Below, in pieces: positions 55,059 through 63,989 of a DNA stretch of 64,000 nt. The DNA lies in NCBI RefSeq assembly GCF_046195335.1, contig NZ_CP176093.1. One strand, written 5' to 3'. The notes below the pieces were generated by a model. It was not told the DNA's origin. It saw only the letters and a program-made list of their open reading frames with translations, and did not search any database. This stretch comes from Methanospirillum lacunae. Lineage in GTDB: Archaea; Halobacteriota; Methanomicrobia; Methanomicrobiales; Methanospirillaceae. A program made the translations under genes and the position numbers. Numbering within the stretch: the stretch's first letter is position 1; the number at the start of each line of letters is the position of its first letter.

Positions 55059-56429
55059 ATGAATAGATTCACGGGCTGCAAACCATCTATTCGACCAGGT
55101 GCTCTTCCTCCTGCAGGTACCATCTACCAGATCTGTTCTGATGATACAGGAACACTTGTGGTTACCGGGATAACTCCTTGTTTAGATGAATCATCGATAT
55201 CCCTTCCGCAGTTACTCGATATTCTCGTCCCCCGTCAGGCAATGGACGTTATCAGGGGTCTTGTCAGCGAGGCGAGTGATCCTGGTGAGATCCTTCCCGG
55301 ATATGTTCCAACCGGCCAGGAAGGGAAAGACATCAAGATTGTTCTGACCCGTTTGTCTGATAATACAGTCTCGGTTGTATGGGGGGGCCTGGTATCATCT
55401 GCTGGCGGATCTGAACCAATTCATCTTGGACATGGTGATACTCCTGATGTTATTTCACGGCATGATCGGGATTTTATCTTTGGTTCTGCAACCCCGTCAT
55501 CCATCTCTCTCTTTGGGCTCCGGCCGAGTGAACTCAACGGAACCTCACTCATGAGTTATATCCATCCCGAGGATCTCCCCAGAGTGTATTCCTGCAGTAA
55601 GGCACTATTGTCAGTTCCGGAAGTATGCCGCATCCGATACCGGCTCAAAAATAGTCTTGGTGATTATCGCTGGGTTGAATCTGTTTTTACATCAACTTTT
55701 CGATCAGATGGCACATTTGGCGTTATGATGGCATCAACGAGGGAGATGGATACTATTGTCAGAGCAGAACAGGCAGCCAGGGGTGCAAATGCCAAGCTCA
55801 ATCTGCTCAACGGGATTATCAGGCATGATATCATTAACCAACTGACAGGATTGATTGGGTACCTTGATATCCTCTCAGAACTTGTTGAGGGTGATGATGC
55901 ACAGATGCTGATATCCAAGGAACAGGACATTGTTGCAAATATCCAATCCCTGGTTAATCTTACCCGCGATTATCAGGGAATTGGTCTTTACCCGCCTGAT
56001 TTCATCGATATAGATGCAGTTGTGTACAAAGTTCTCTCCAGGCGTGAATTTGCAGGACGGATCAGATCAGAGAGGTCTCTTGACGGGCTCTCAATATATG
56101 CTGACCGGATGCTGGAGCAGGTAATGTTTGAGATCGTCTCAAACAGTCTAGATCTTGGGGGTGATCAGGTGATGATCAGATTCAGGTATACCATCACTGA
56201 TGATGGTCTTACTCTGATTATTGAAGACAACGGGCCTGGTATTGCAGATACAGAAAAGGAACGTATCTTTTCAAGGGCTGGTCAGAATTGTTTAGGCCAC
56301 GGCCTCTATATGGCAACCACGATTCTTGATATCACCGGAATTCAGATCAGGGAGACCGGGATTGCCGGCCAGGGTGCACGGTTTGAGATTCTTGTTCCCC
56401 GTGACGGGTATCGTCTTACTTCTGCCTGA
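55059..56429 (+). CDS. PAS-domain histidine kinase (456 aa)
   Basis: A central PAS domain (about 120-235, ASLFGLRPSELNGTSLMSYIHPEDL-type region) is followed by the phosphorylation helix with GIIRHDIINQLTGLIGYLDIL (His in RHDIINQ) and a HATPase domain (about 335-450: EIVSNSLDLGGD as N box, EDNGPGIADTEKERIF as G box). There are no membrane segments. It is an orphan kinase with no adjacent receiver. The H-box form RHDIINQL is common in methanogens. Tail-to-tail overlap of 14 bases with the HAD gene. Confidence 0.9.
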   Translation: MNRFTGCKPSIRPGALPPAGTIYQICSDDTGTLVVTGITPCLDESSISLPQLLDILVPRQAMDVIRGLVSEASDPGEILPGYVPTGQEGKDIKIVLTRLSDNTVSVVWGGLVSSAGGSEPIHLGHGDTPDVISRHDRDFIFGSATPSSISLFGLRPSELNGTSLMSYIHPEDLPRVYSCSKALLSVPEVCRIRYRLKNSLGDYRWVESVFTSTFRSDGTFGVMMASTREMDTIVRAEQAARGANAKLNLLNGIIRHDIINQLTGLIGYLDILSELVEGDDAQMLISKEQDIVANIQSLVNLTRDYQGIGLYPPDFIDIDAVVYKVLSRREFAGRIRSERSLDGLSIYADRMLEQVMFEIVSNSLDLGGDQVMIRFRYTITDDGLTLIIEDNGPGIADTEKERIFSRAGQNCLGHGLYMATTILDITGIQIRETGIAGQGARFEILVPRDGYRLTSA

Positions 56430-57117
56430 TCTGCAGGTGACTGAGCCCTGGAAGGTTCAGGAGATCACTGAACTGATCCAGGATATGGTGCGGTTTTACT
56501 TCCGGCATCTCTATCTGTATCCAGTCCCCGTATCGCGCAAACACGGTTGTCAATCCGAGTTCCAGTCCCGGAACCACTTCCCTTCTCAGTGAGTCACCAA
56601 CGACCCAGGTTTCTGATGGTGTTACGTGAAGTTGCTCCATTGCCAGAATAAAGGATGCATGACCCGGTTTTCTCTGCCCTGATATGTCAGGGGTGACAAG
56701 CACCGGGAAGCAGGAATCTATTCCGAGTTTGTGCATTCTCTCTTCTGCCTGAGAGCTGAAAGCATCAGTAACAACAGCGATCTTCACTCCGGCTTCCTTG
56801 ATGGCATCTAGTGTCTCTTCAACACCGGGATACAGGGCGATGGTATCGAGTTTCACCTCATCGTACACGATTCCGGCTTTTTTTGCCAGTTGCTCTGAGT
56901 ATGCATTGATGTCGCGTAAATAATCCGTAATATGAGCGTGGTCCTCAAAGTTGTATTTGGGTCTGAGGAAGTATGAGAAGAGTTCTTCTCCTGATCCTGC
57001 CCCTGTCAGCTGAGCAACAGCGTTGCAGGCTGCCTGTTTTGCATCCACGAATGTACACAGCGTATTGTCGAGATCGAAGAGAATTGCTCCGGGAAGAGGA
57101 GGTCTGTATGCATCCAT
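56416..57117 (-). CDS. HAD-superfamily hydrolase (233 aa)
   Basis: HAD motifs are clear: FDLDNTL (motif I, nucleophile Asp), VVTDAF (motif II Thr), a Lys in SGQRKPGHASFILAMEQL (motif III) and VGDSLRREVVPGLELGL (motif IV). The helical cap sits between motifs I and II. Substrate unknown; the fold suits small phosphorylated metabolites. Confidence 0.9.
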   Translation of the reverse strand: MDAYRPPLPGAILFDLDNTLCTFVDAKQAACNAVAQLTGAGSGEELFSYFLRPKYNFEDHAHITDYLRDINAYSEQLAKKAGIVYDEVKLDTIALYPGVEETLDAIKEAGVKIAVVTDAFSSQAEERMHKLGIDSCFPVLVTPDISGQRKPGHASFILAMEQLHVTPSETWVVGDSLRREVVPGLELGLTTVFARYGDWIQIEMPEVKPHHILDQFSDLLNLPGLSHLQIRQK

Positions 57118-57272
57118 GTGTACATAGATATCTGCTTTGTCTCACCATAGGGTTATGGAGAATGTAGTGTCCTTTTTATGGATTTTTATATTCCGTTAGT
57201 ACTGCCTGGCAGCGGTTCATTGATTAAGTCAGCAATAGAGATTATTGGTATTGTTTATCTGATGGTGTCAAT

Positions 57273-57977
57273 ATGCAGGATGGGCCGGTTGTAATACGCG
57301 AAGATGTCACCGTTTCTCTTGATAAGGATCTGATCAACGATCTGCTGGGGATTGCCGAGTCACGTGAGATGACATTATCTGTCCTTGTACGTGAGGTTCT
57401 TGGATCATTTTGCAGGGCGTTTCATGCCGGTTCTGACTGGACGACAGTGTCTCCGGTTGGATCTTCTTTCTCACCTGATCTGGTGCAACTGACTGATGCG
57501 GTAGGGGAAGGATCGGTTTCTCAGTTGGAGTCCAGGGTAACTGCTCACGATCTGCTCTTTGCTGATCTCCAGAGACGGCTTTCTGTTCTTGAATATAATG
57601 CCGGGATATCCCGCATTGCTCCCCAGCATGCCACTCCTGAACCAGCAACTCTTCAGGCGACCCTTTCTCCAGGTTCAAACCCTCTGGCTGCTGTTATTGA
57701 TTGTGACACGCCACTCGCAGGGTCGGTATCTGATGATGCCCTGGTCAAGATTCGAAAACCGATACCACCGGTGATGACCTCGATTGATACCAACTCCATT
57801 GGCAGAATCAATCCGGAGCAGGTGTACTCACAGACTGAGGCTGCAGCTCTGCTTCATCTTTCCATCTCGACCATCAGGAAGTATGTGAAAGAACAGCGGA
57901 TAGGATTTCAGAAGATTGGCAGATCCACGGTCTTTCGAGGCCAGGATCTTCTGAACTATCTCGCCCAGTCCGGATGA
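57273..57977 (+). CDS. Putative DNA-binding regulator with N-terminal RHH-like and C-terminal helix-turn-helix (234 aa)
   Basis: The C terminus (about 187-232) has QTEAAALLHLSISTIRKYVK followed by IGFQKIGRSTVFRGQDLLNYL, the excisionase/MerR-like helix-turn-helix seen in archaeal and bacterial regulators. The N terminus (about 8-45, VTVSLDKDLINDLLGIAESR) resembles a ribbon-helix-helix-like dimer. The middle (60-180) is polar and low-complexity. Target genes unknown; the tRNA and IS region follow downstream. Confidence 0.75.
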   Translation: MQDGPVVIREDVTVSLDKDLINDLLGIAESREMTLSVLVREVLGSFCRAFHAGSDWTTVSPVGSSFSPDLVQLTDAVGEGSVSQLESRVTAHDLLFADLQRRLSVLEYNAGISRIAPQHATPEPATLQATLSPGSNPLAAVIDCDTPLAGSVSDDALVKIRKPIPPVMTSIDTNSIGRINPEQVYSQTEAAALLHLSISTIRKYVKEQRIGFQKIGRSTVFRGQDLLNYLAQSG

Positions 57978-58084
57978 TGGATCAGAGAGTTTTTTTCTCA
58001 AGGAAATAAGTACTGTATACCGTGGCATGCCGGGTGTTGATGGGGGTCAACCCGGGTCCTGCCAGAATAGTACCGGGGGTCAGC

Positions 58085-58510
58085 GTGCGAATCAGCGGAT
58101 GGGTTATTCTTCTTGGAATTTTGGTTTTTTTCTTTGCTTTACTGGTGGTGCCAGTTTATGCATCATCTGAGCAGCATTCTCCAACGATGATTATTCCAAC
58201 CAAATATCACCTGATGTTGATAGACATGGTCGAGGAAGAGCATGCAGCATCTCCTGTGGCAACCCCGACTCCTGATATCACGACGCTATCTGCAAAATCA
58301 GAGAACTCTGCATCAGTTAGCAGCACTGATGACAGCGCTCTCCTATCTGCGGGTCTCAAGCGTGATGCCTCCCGGAGTCTCATGGGTCGGGGTTTTGTTC
58401 AGACGAATTTTGATGTGAGTTTTGATAATCAGGGCAAGAAAATTGACAATCATGAGATGTTTTCAGCCCGGGGGCTATTTGATGTTCATGTTACCCATGG
58501 GCTGAATTGA
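58085..58510 (+). CDS. Small secreted or membrane-anchored protein of unknown function (141 aa)
   Basis: The GTG at 58085 is preferred: GGGGGT precedes it and the product starts with a typical signal sequence (VRISGWVILLGILVFFFALL, cut near YASS). The rest is polar, with a Ser/Thr/Pro-rich stretch and a C terminus of charged strands (FVQTNFDVSFDNQGKKI). No family recognised. It lies about 50 bases before the tRNA-Val gene. Confidence 0.55.
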   Translation: MRISGWVILLGILVFFFALLVVPVYASSEQHSPTMIIPTKYHLMLIDMVEEEHAASPVATPTPDITTLSAKSENSASVSSTDDSALLSAGLKRDASRSLMGRGFVQTNFDVSFDNQGKKIDNHEMFSARGLFDVHVTHGLN

Positions 58511-58526
58511 TGGGTTTACAACCAAC

Positions 58527-58537
58527 GGGTATAAATC
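58527..58537 (+). promoter_or_regulatory. Promoter of tRNA-Val
   Basis: GGGTATAAATC is centred about 30 bases before the first base of the tRNA, the usual archaeal TATA-to-start distance. Confidence 0.55.
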
Positions 58538-58562
58538 TGTATACTCTCAACATAATGAGGCA

Positions 58563-58636
58563 GGGCCTGTGGTCTAGTTGGTTATGACACCGCCTTTACA
58601 CGGCGGAGGTCCGGAGTTCGAATCTCCGTGGGCCCA
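58563..58636 (+). tRNA. tRNA-Val (anticodon TAC)
   Basis: A full cloverleaf can be drawn: acceptor GGGCCTG with TGGGCCC (G-T pairs inside), D arm GTCT...TGAC, anticodon stem CCGCC/GGCGG around the loop TTTACAC with anticodon TAC, and T arm CGGAG-TTCGAAT-CTCCG. Discriminator base A at 58636. The CCA end is not encoded. Reads GTA and related Val codons. Confidence 0.95.
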
Positions 58637-58644
58637 TTAAATAA

Positions 58645-58665
58645 GCCGCCTGTCGGCGGTTTTTT
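58645..58665 (+). terminator. Hairpin plus T-run after tRNA-Val
   Basis: CCGCC (58646-58650), a four-base loop TGTC, GGCGG (58655-58659) and six T (58660-58665) form a compact terminator directly behind the tRNA. Confidence 0.7.
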
Positions 58666-58860
58666 AACATAATATTTTCTTGTTACCTGTATCGTTACGT
58701 TAAGGATACTCTGCTTTTTATTATGTGGTTAGTCCGCTTATTCTTCTTCTTTAATGGCAGGAAAGAAGGTGTTAATGCATAAACTACCTGATTTCTGTTT
58801 AATCTTGTAATTCTATTTCATCAGGAACAATTTTTATCCCTGGTAAAATGAGTTTGGTAG
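58666..58860. other. AT-rich spacer before the IS remnant
   Basis: About 195 bases between the tRNA terminator and the left IS repeat with no supported gene, repeat or RNA. It marks the change to the AT-rich accessory tail. Confidence 0.4.
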
Positions 58861-58875
58861 CCTAACTTTGTCACT
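58861..58875 (+). repeat. Left terminal inverted repeat of the IS
   Basis: CCTAACTTTGTCACT, complementary to 60454-60468 with one mismatch (T versus C at position 11). Confidence 0.65.
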
Positions 58876-58919
58876 AACAAGAAATATGTGTGTCCTTATT
58901 GGTGGTTGAATTGACTAAA

Positions 58920-60345
58920 ATGAAAATAAAATTAAGAACTAAGGAACTAGAGCCTAATGTAATATACCCTCTCCTCTCGGCACCGTTTTCCTCGTCAATA
59001 AATTGTATGAGGTTCTGAATTTTTGCGATATTTTCAGAAAACACAAGACAAGGGGTATCAATATTAATAATCTGTTTCGAGCCCTCATCAACTACAAATT
59101 GACTGATAACTTCAGCATAAAGAGATCTCACGACTGGATCAACCGGCCTGAAGTACTTGCCGATTTTTCCCTCCCTAATTTCAGCGAAAGAATTCTGTAT
59201 CGTGTCCCTGAAATCCTTGACACTAATCGGGAAGAAATCATCTCTGACGTCCAGGATGTTCTATTGTTTGAGATACGAATTTGTGCAAAAACCAAACCAA
59301 CATTAACATGGACTGGATTAGGTTTATTCTTCATAACAATGAGGCTCATCTTGGAAAGTATGGATACAGCCGGAATCATCGTCCTGATAAAAAACAGATT
59401 ACGGTTGGCGTACAGAACTTTTTGACCTGATAAATATTCCAATTGGAATGACAATCGAATACGACAATCTCTATGATCAGACTCCCTTTAAGAAGACGTA
59501 TAAGCAGTCAAACCATCGGTTGAGAGAGGGCTTTTTGGTGATATTCGATAAAGAGCGAATAGTTTCACAAATACCCAAATAATCCGGGCAGATAATCTCC
59601 AGTATATCCCCGGAAAGAAACTCAACAAGGGCGATGACAAGATAATTGCCGAATTTGAAACATATAATCCTCAGGTTATTGATAAAGAATCAGAGATTGG
59701 AGGAATTAAAATAGAGAAGCCGAACATTACAAACTATCTCTACTTCTCTAAAAAGTTGTTAAGGAGCAGTTGGAATCCAGAGCCAGACAAGTCGTTCGAG
59801 AGATAATAAAAGCAAAGGTCATTCAGGAGAGTATTGATAGGAATAAGGCTCTTCCAAAACGATTCAGGATAAACAATCTTCTTGTGGACGTGGAATACTC
59901 TATCCAGACAAAACTTATTGAACTCTCCGAAGATAATGCCGTCATGTTCCTTAAAGAGAAATTCATCACAGGGAGAGAGGGATTCTTCTGCCTAAAATCG
60001 AGTAAGAATATGACACTTTCTAAAGCTCTTCTGACCTATCGAAAAAAGAGCTCGATTGAGAAGATATTCAACTCTCTTAAAAATGTGTTTGAGATCAAAC
60101 CATTACGTGTATGGGACGATAACAGTATTTACAGAGCGTTAATCATTGGGTTTATCGCATAGTTATTTGTTTTACTTATCCGATTTGATATCCCGGAACT
60201 GAAGCATACGTCAACAAAATTCATCAAAACGACTTTATCGAATTTGACAGTTTCGGTTGATTCGTGGATGAAGAAGACAAAAAAGTACATTCACTCCAAT
60301 TTTGATGGCATCAAACGGTTATTTTGGACAATAATTGGGTGGTAA
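58920..60345 (+). pseudogene. IS1634-family-like transposase, fragmented
   Basis: Reading across frames gives successive parts of one transposase: KELEPNVIYPLLSAP at 58920-58990, then LVNKLYEVLNFCDIF through RSHDWINRPEVLADFSLPNF (58990-59270), then HLGKYGYSRNHRPDKKQIT and INIPIGMTIEYDNLYDQTP (59340-59520), then ESRARQVVREIIKAKV to LKSSKNMTLSKALLTYRKK and KPLRVWDDNSIYRALIIGF (59770-60162). The tail FDIPELKHTSTKFIKTTL runs to 60345. Several frameshifts and stops separate the parts. Family assignment is by eye: the GKYGYSRDHRPDKKQ-type motif is typical of IS1634/IS4-superfamily DDE transposases of methanogens. Confidence 0.75.
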
Positions 60346-60453
60346 CATGAGGTTTGAGGGAAAAATTTTCAACTGTCAAACACACTATCCCGATAAAATT
60401 CGAGAAAAATTAGATCATGATAGTGGATGATCTCATTGCCTGTCTGAAGTCAA

Positions 60454-60468
60454 AGTGGCAAAGTTAGG
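60454..60468 (-). repeat. Right terminal inverted repeat of the IS
   Basis: AGTGGCAAAGTTAGG, the inverted partner of the left end with one mismatch. The group II intron begins at 60470, two bases after it ends. Confidence 0.65.
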
Positions 60469-61006
60469 AGTGTGACAAGAGGTTGGTATTCAGATTGCGT
60501 AATGCTATTCTATCCGTTCGGAATATCCCTACCATAGCATGCGATTCTGGTAACGGAATGGTGTGAAGCCTATGGGACAACGTGGAGAAAACATGTAACC
60601 AGAACCTGTCAATCTGCAAGGGAAAGGATGTCATGGAGAAACATATGTTGAATCATCGTATGGGTCGTAATTGCCGACAAGCGAAACCTGGTTGTATGAC
60701 GCTTGAACCAAAAGGTATGGAATTAGGATATGTTGGTAACCTAAACAACATATCGAATGGACAGAAAATTCCCGGTCTAAAGATGGCTCCTAAAACATCT
60801 GAATTATCTGAATATCAAAACTTGGTAACCCGTATATACTCCTCAAAGAAGGTAAGAACTTCGCGAGAAGAACTAATGGTATAGACGGGAAAGGAAGCAG
60901 CAAAAAGCGAAGGCCTGTCTGTAATGGATAGGATAGGAAAATTATCCAACCTAAAAGGGTGCTGACTTGCTGCAGGTACTTTACGGCATAGAAGGGAGGC
61001 AAATCT

Positions 61007-62494
61007 ATGAATGTACTTCATTCAACGACGCCAAAGAGCGAGAGACGTACAGACCTTAATCTCACCCAACAATGGAATTCCATTGACTGGAAAATTGTGA
61101 GAGCGACGGTTAACAGACTGCAGACCCGGATTGCAAAGGCAGTTTTCGAAGGTAAGTATGGTTTAGCAAAGAGAATTCAGTATCTTCTGACTCATTCATA
61201 TTCCGCAAAACTCCTTACGGTTAGAATTGTAACTCAAAACCGTGGCAAGAGAACCCCCGGTATCGACGGTGAACTTTGGACTTCTTCGAAAGATAAGATG
61301 CTGGCAGCATTGAGTCTTTCAGATAAACAGTACCAAGCTCAGCCATTAAAACGGATATATATTCCGAAGCCTGGCAAAGATACTAAAAGACCTCTTTCAA
61401 TTCCTACGATGTACGATCGAGCTATGCAGGCGCTATATGGCCTGGCTCTTCAGCCGGTTGCAGAAACTCTTGCAGATTCTCGGTCATTCGGATTCAGACT
61501 ATTCCGAAGTGCCCAGGATGCATCACAGTACCTGTTTGTTTGCCTAAGGCATAAGGCGGGAGCAGAATGGATTCTTGAAGGAGACATCAAAGGATGTTTT
61601 GACAACATCTCTCATCAATGGTTAAAGGACAACGTTCTGATTGATTCATCAATCCTGAACCAGTTCTTAAAGTCTGGATATCTTTACGAACAGACTCTGT
61701 TTCCAACTGACCAAGGCACACCACAAGGAGGGATAATTTCTCCAATTCTTGCTAACTTGGCCCTAGATGGTATGGAAAATATAATCATGCAAAGATATCT
61801 TAAGATGAAAGTGCATTTTGTCAGATATGCTGATGATTTCGTGATTACAGCTCCAACAATGGAAATTGCTGAAGAACTGAAAGTACTCATTAGCAGTTTT
61901 TTGTCAGAAAGAGGGTTGGTTTTATCCGAGTCAAAAACGAAAATCACTCACATCAATGATGGATTTGATTTTCTAGGATATAATATCCGTAAATATAAGG
62001 GTGTTCTCTTAATGAAACCGTCCAAAGAATCTGTGAAGAAGATTACCCGAAAAATTGGATTAGTTCTTCTTAGAGCTGCCGCCTGGAACCAGGAGCAGGT
62101 AATCCAAATCCTTAATCCAATTATTAAAGGGTGGACAAACTATCACAGACATATTGCCTCAAAGGACACTTTTAATCGGATGGATTACATTGTCTGGAAT
62201 CAACTCTGGAAATGGGCCAAAAGAAGGCATTCTGATAAAGGATATAAATGGATTGCTCAAAGGTATTGGTCAAAAGTAGGGAACAGGAATTGGATATTCT
62301 GCACAGATAACCAGAGATTACGGATGTTCTCAGAAACACCTATCAGGCGACATTTCATGATTAAACTTGAAATGAACCCATACCTTGATCATGAGTACTT
62401 TATCGGCCGTGTGGACGGGATGAAGAGAAGAACCCCAGACGTACAAGTGAAACTAACATACTTTCCTATCTGTCGCCCGAAATTCGGGTTGTAA
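61007..62494 (+). CDS. ltrA: Group II intron reverse transcriptase/maturase (495 aa)
   Basis: The RT core carries RTPGIDG, the fingers motif KPLSIPTMYDRAMQALY, DIKGCFDNIS, QGTPQGGIISPILANLALDGM, and the catalytic YADD (VRYADDFVI), followed by LSESKTKITHI and GFDFLGYN. The maturase domain X has NPIIKGWTNYHRHI and W-x-x-LWKWAKRRH. A strong GGGAGG lies before the ATG. No HNH endonuclease is seen: the protein ends soon after domain X in an ICRPKF remnant, so retrohoming would have to proceed without second-strand cleavage by this protein, or the end has been lost. It is the only intact gene inside the intron. Confidence 0.93.
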   Translation: MNVLHSTTPKSERRTDLNLTQQWNSIDWKIVRATVNRLQTRIAKAVFEGKYGLAKRIQYLLTHSYSAKLLTVRIVTQNRGKRTPGIDGELWTSSKDKMLAALSLSDKQYQAQPLKRIYIPKPGKDTKRPLSIPTMYDRAMQALYGLALQPVAETLADSRSFGFRLFRSAQDASQYLFVCLRHKAGAEWILEGDIKGCFDNISHQWLKDNVLIDSSILNQFLKSGYLYEQTLFPTDQGTPQGGIISPILANLALDGMENIIMQRYLKMKVHFVRYADDFVITAPTMEIAEELKVLISSFLSERGLVLSESKTKITHINDGFDFLGYNIRKYKGVLLMKPSKESVKKITRKIGLVLLRAAAWNQEQVIQILNPIIKGWTNYHRHIASKDTFNRMDYIVWNQLWKWAKRRHSDKGYKWIAQRYWSKVGNRNWIFCTDNQRLRMFSETPIRRHFMIKLEMNPYLDHEYFIGRVDGMKRRTPDVQVKLTYFPICRPKFGL

Positions 62495-62501
62495 GGTGCT
62501 T

Positions 62502-62535
62502 GAGCCGTATGAATTGAAAGGTTCACGTACGGTTC
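62502..62535 (+). ncRNA. Group II intron domain V
   Basis: A 34-base hairpin with GAGCCGTATG at the 5' side, GAAA in the middle and CACGTACGGTTC at the 3' side, the most conserved catalytic part of group II introns. It begins eight bases after the reverse transcriptase stop. Confidence 0.85.
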
Positions 62536-62639
62536 TTAGAAGGGGGGAAGAGAGTAATCTCTTCTTCCTATTCGACTAAAACAATCTTCAAATGATTACT
62601 TTAAATTATCAGAATATCTATATGATCATAATTATGGGG

Positions 62640-63989
62640 ATGAATGATAGTTTTAATGATGAAAAGATTCAGCTCTCTCATATTTCAATAAAAGATCTAT
62701 TTGGAATATTTAACCATGAAATACCAATAAACACTCGAGATCATATAACGATAATAATTGGCCCAAATGGCGTCGGGAAGACTATAATTCTTAAAATATT
62801 AATCTGGATATTTAAGTTCAATTTTGCTTCATTAATGGAAATTCCATTTACTTCTCTAAAACTTGATTTTAATCCAAATTATTCACTTACAATTAAAAAA
62901 GAGAGAATAAAAATCAATTCTGAAAAAGAAGTCCATACAATTCTAAATTTTTACTTAAATTCTCCAGATAGTAATAGTCCTCGTCATTGGCAATATAATC
63001 CATCATCATTACTAGAATCAAATAGATATATTAAGGTCTTTAATGGTTGGGAATTCTCAGATGAGGATATTGATGATAATATTGAATGGATCGGTTTAAA
63101 TAATAAAAATTCAGGTCGGCACAGAGTTGTTCATACACGAAGAAAAAAAGAATCACAAATTGAACCTTGGCTCATCTCTTTTTTACAAAAAATAGACATT
63201 CACCTAATAGAAACTCAAAGATTGTTAATTATTGATCGGGGTTCAGATAATGAATATAATCAATACAAGAACGTTACCTCGAAGCGCAATTTAAAATATG
63301 TGGTAGAAGCTAATTCTCAGGATTTAGTAGAAAAAATAAAAGAGATTAGTTTAGAGAACAATGCGATCTCACAATCACTTGAAAGGACATTCCCAATTAG
63401 ATTAGCAAAATATCATAATGAAGGGAATATATCTGTATCTGACATTCAAAGAGAACTGGTTAATCTCGAGCAAAAAAGAAATGAACTTGCAAAAGTAGGG
63501 TTAGTTAAAAAAGAAGAGATTAATCTTGAAGAATTATCGGAAATTAATCCTGAAAATATTTCGATCTTATCTGTGTATATTTCTGATGTTAAGGAAAAAT
63601 TAAAAATATTAGATAAATTTTATGAAAAAGTACATCTTTTTACTGACATCATATCTAGTCGATTTTTATTTAAATCAATAAGTATCGACCAGAAATTGGG
63701 CTTCTCATTTAAATCAAAAAATGGAGCCTCGATCCCTTTATCGGCATTATCATCCGGTGAACAACATGAATTAGTTCTAATTTACAATCTATTGTTTAAA
63801 GTAAATAATAATGCATTAGTTTTAATTGACGAACCAGAATTATCTTTACATGTATGCTGGCAAGAACAATTTATTAATGATATTCAGAAAATTGCCGATA
63901 TAATTGGTTTTGACATAATTATTGCAACCCATTCTCCCGAAATTGTCAGTAATAAACTGAATCTAACTGTTCAATTAAACGGTGATTAG
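62640..63989 (+). CDS. AAA/ABC-type ATPase of the OLD/AAA15 kind (449 aa)
   Basis: Walker A GPNGVGKT near residue 42, a long insertion with coiled-coil-like helices (about 200-330), the ABC-type signature region LSSGEQHELVLIYNLL near 376, Walker B ALVLIDEPELSLH, and a His switch ATHSPEIV near the end. This is the layout of AAA15/OLD-like ATPases found in defence systems and elsewhere. Starts at 62592 or 62634 are also possible; MNDSFNDEKIQLSHISIKDL was chosen as most like family N termini. It is very AT-rich and Lys/Ile/Asn-rich compared with the rest of the window, which suggests acquisition. Its stop overlaps a possible GTG start of a next gene. Confidence 0.75.
   Translation: MNDSFNDEKIQLSHISIKDLFGIFNHEIPINTRDHITIIIGPNGVGKTIILKILIWIFKFNFASLMEIPFTSLKLDFNPNYSLTIKKERIKINSEKEVHTILNFYLNSPDSNSPRHWQYNPSSLLESNRYIKVFNGWEFSDEDIDDNIEWIGLNNKNSGRHRVVHTRRKKESQIEPWLISFLQKIDIHLIETQRLLIIDRGSDNEYNQYKNVTSKRNLKYVVEANSQDLVEKIKEISLENNAISQSLERTFPIRLAKYHNEGNISVSDIQRELVNLEQKRNELAKVGLVKKEEINLEELSEINPENISILSVYISDVKEKLKILDKFYEKVHLFTDIISSRFLFKSISIDQKLGFSFKSKNGASIPLSALSSGEQHELVLIYNLLFKVNNNALVLIDEPELSLHVCWQEQFINDIQKIADIIGFDIIIATHSPEIVSNKLNLTVQLNGD

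Larger units (their letters stand above)
58861..60468 (+). mobile_element. Decayed IS1634-like insertion sequence
   Basis: The left end CCTAACTTTGTCACT (58861-58875) and the inverted right end AGTGGCAAAGTTAGG (60454-60468) match at 14 of 15 positions as terminal inverted repeats. The sequence between encodes a broken transposase. I could not identify a target duplication; the right flank is occupied by a group II intron starting one base later. The element is about 1.6 kb, a normal length for this IS type. Confidence 0.7.
60470..62576 (+). mobile_element. Group II intron with encoded reverse transcriptase
   Basis: The 5' end GTGTGACAAGAGG fits the GUGYG consensus. About 540 bases of structured leader (domains I-III region) precede the reverse transcriptase gene at 61007. 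Domain V is a 34-base hairpin at 62502-62535 (GAGCCGTATG, a GAAA-containing strand, then CACGTACGGTTC). Domain VI at about 62543-62576 contains GGAAGAGAG...CTCTTCTTCC with a candidate branch A near 62570 and the 3' end ATTCGAC. The length of 2.1 kb is typical. It probably splices and can move by retrohoming if the protein is active. Confidence 0.85.

Noticed and set aside
58874..59131. 85-residue open frame on the - strand
   Set aside because: It is antisense to the IS transposase remnant, whose + strand pieces are recognisable.
60582..60884. 100-residue open frame on the + strand ahead of the reverse transcriptase
   Set aside because: It lies inside the structured 5' part of the group II intron RNA and shows no protein-like features.
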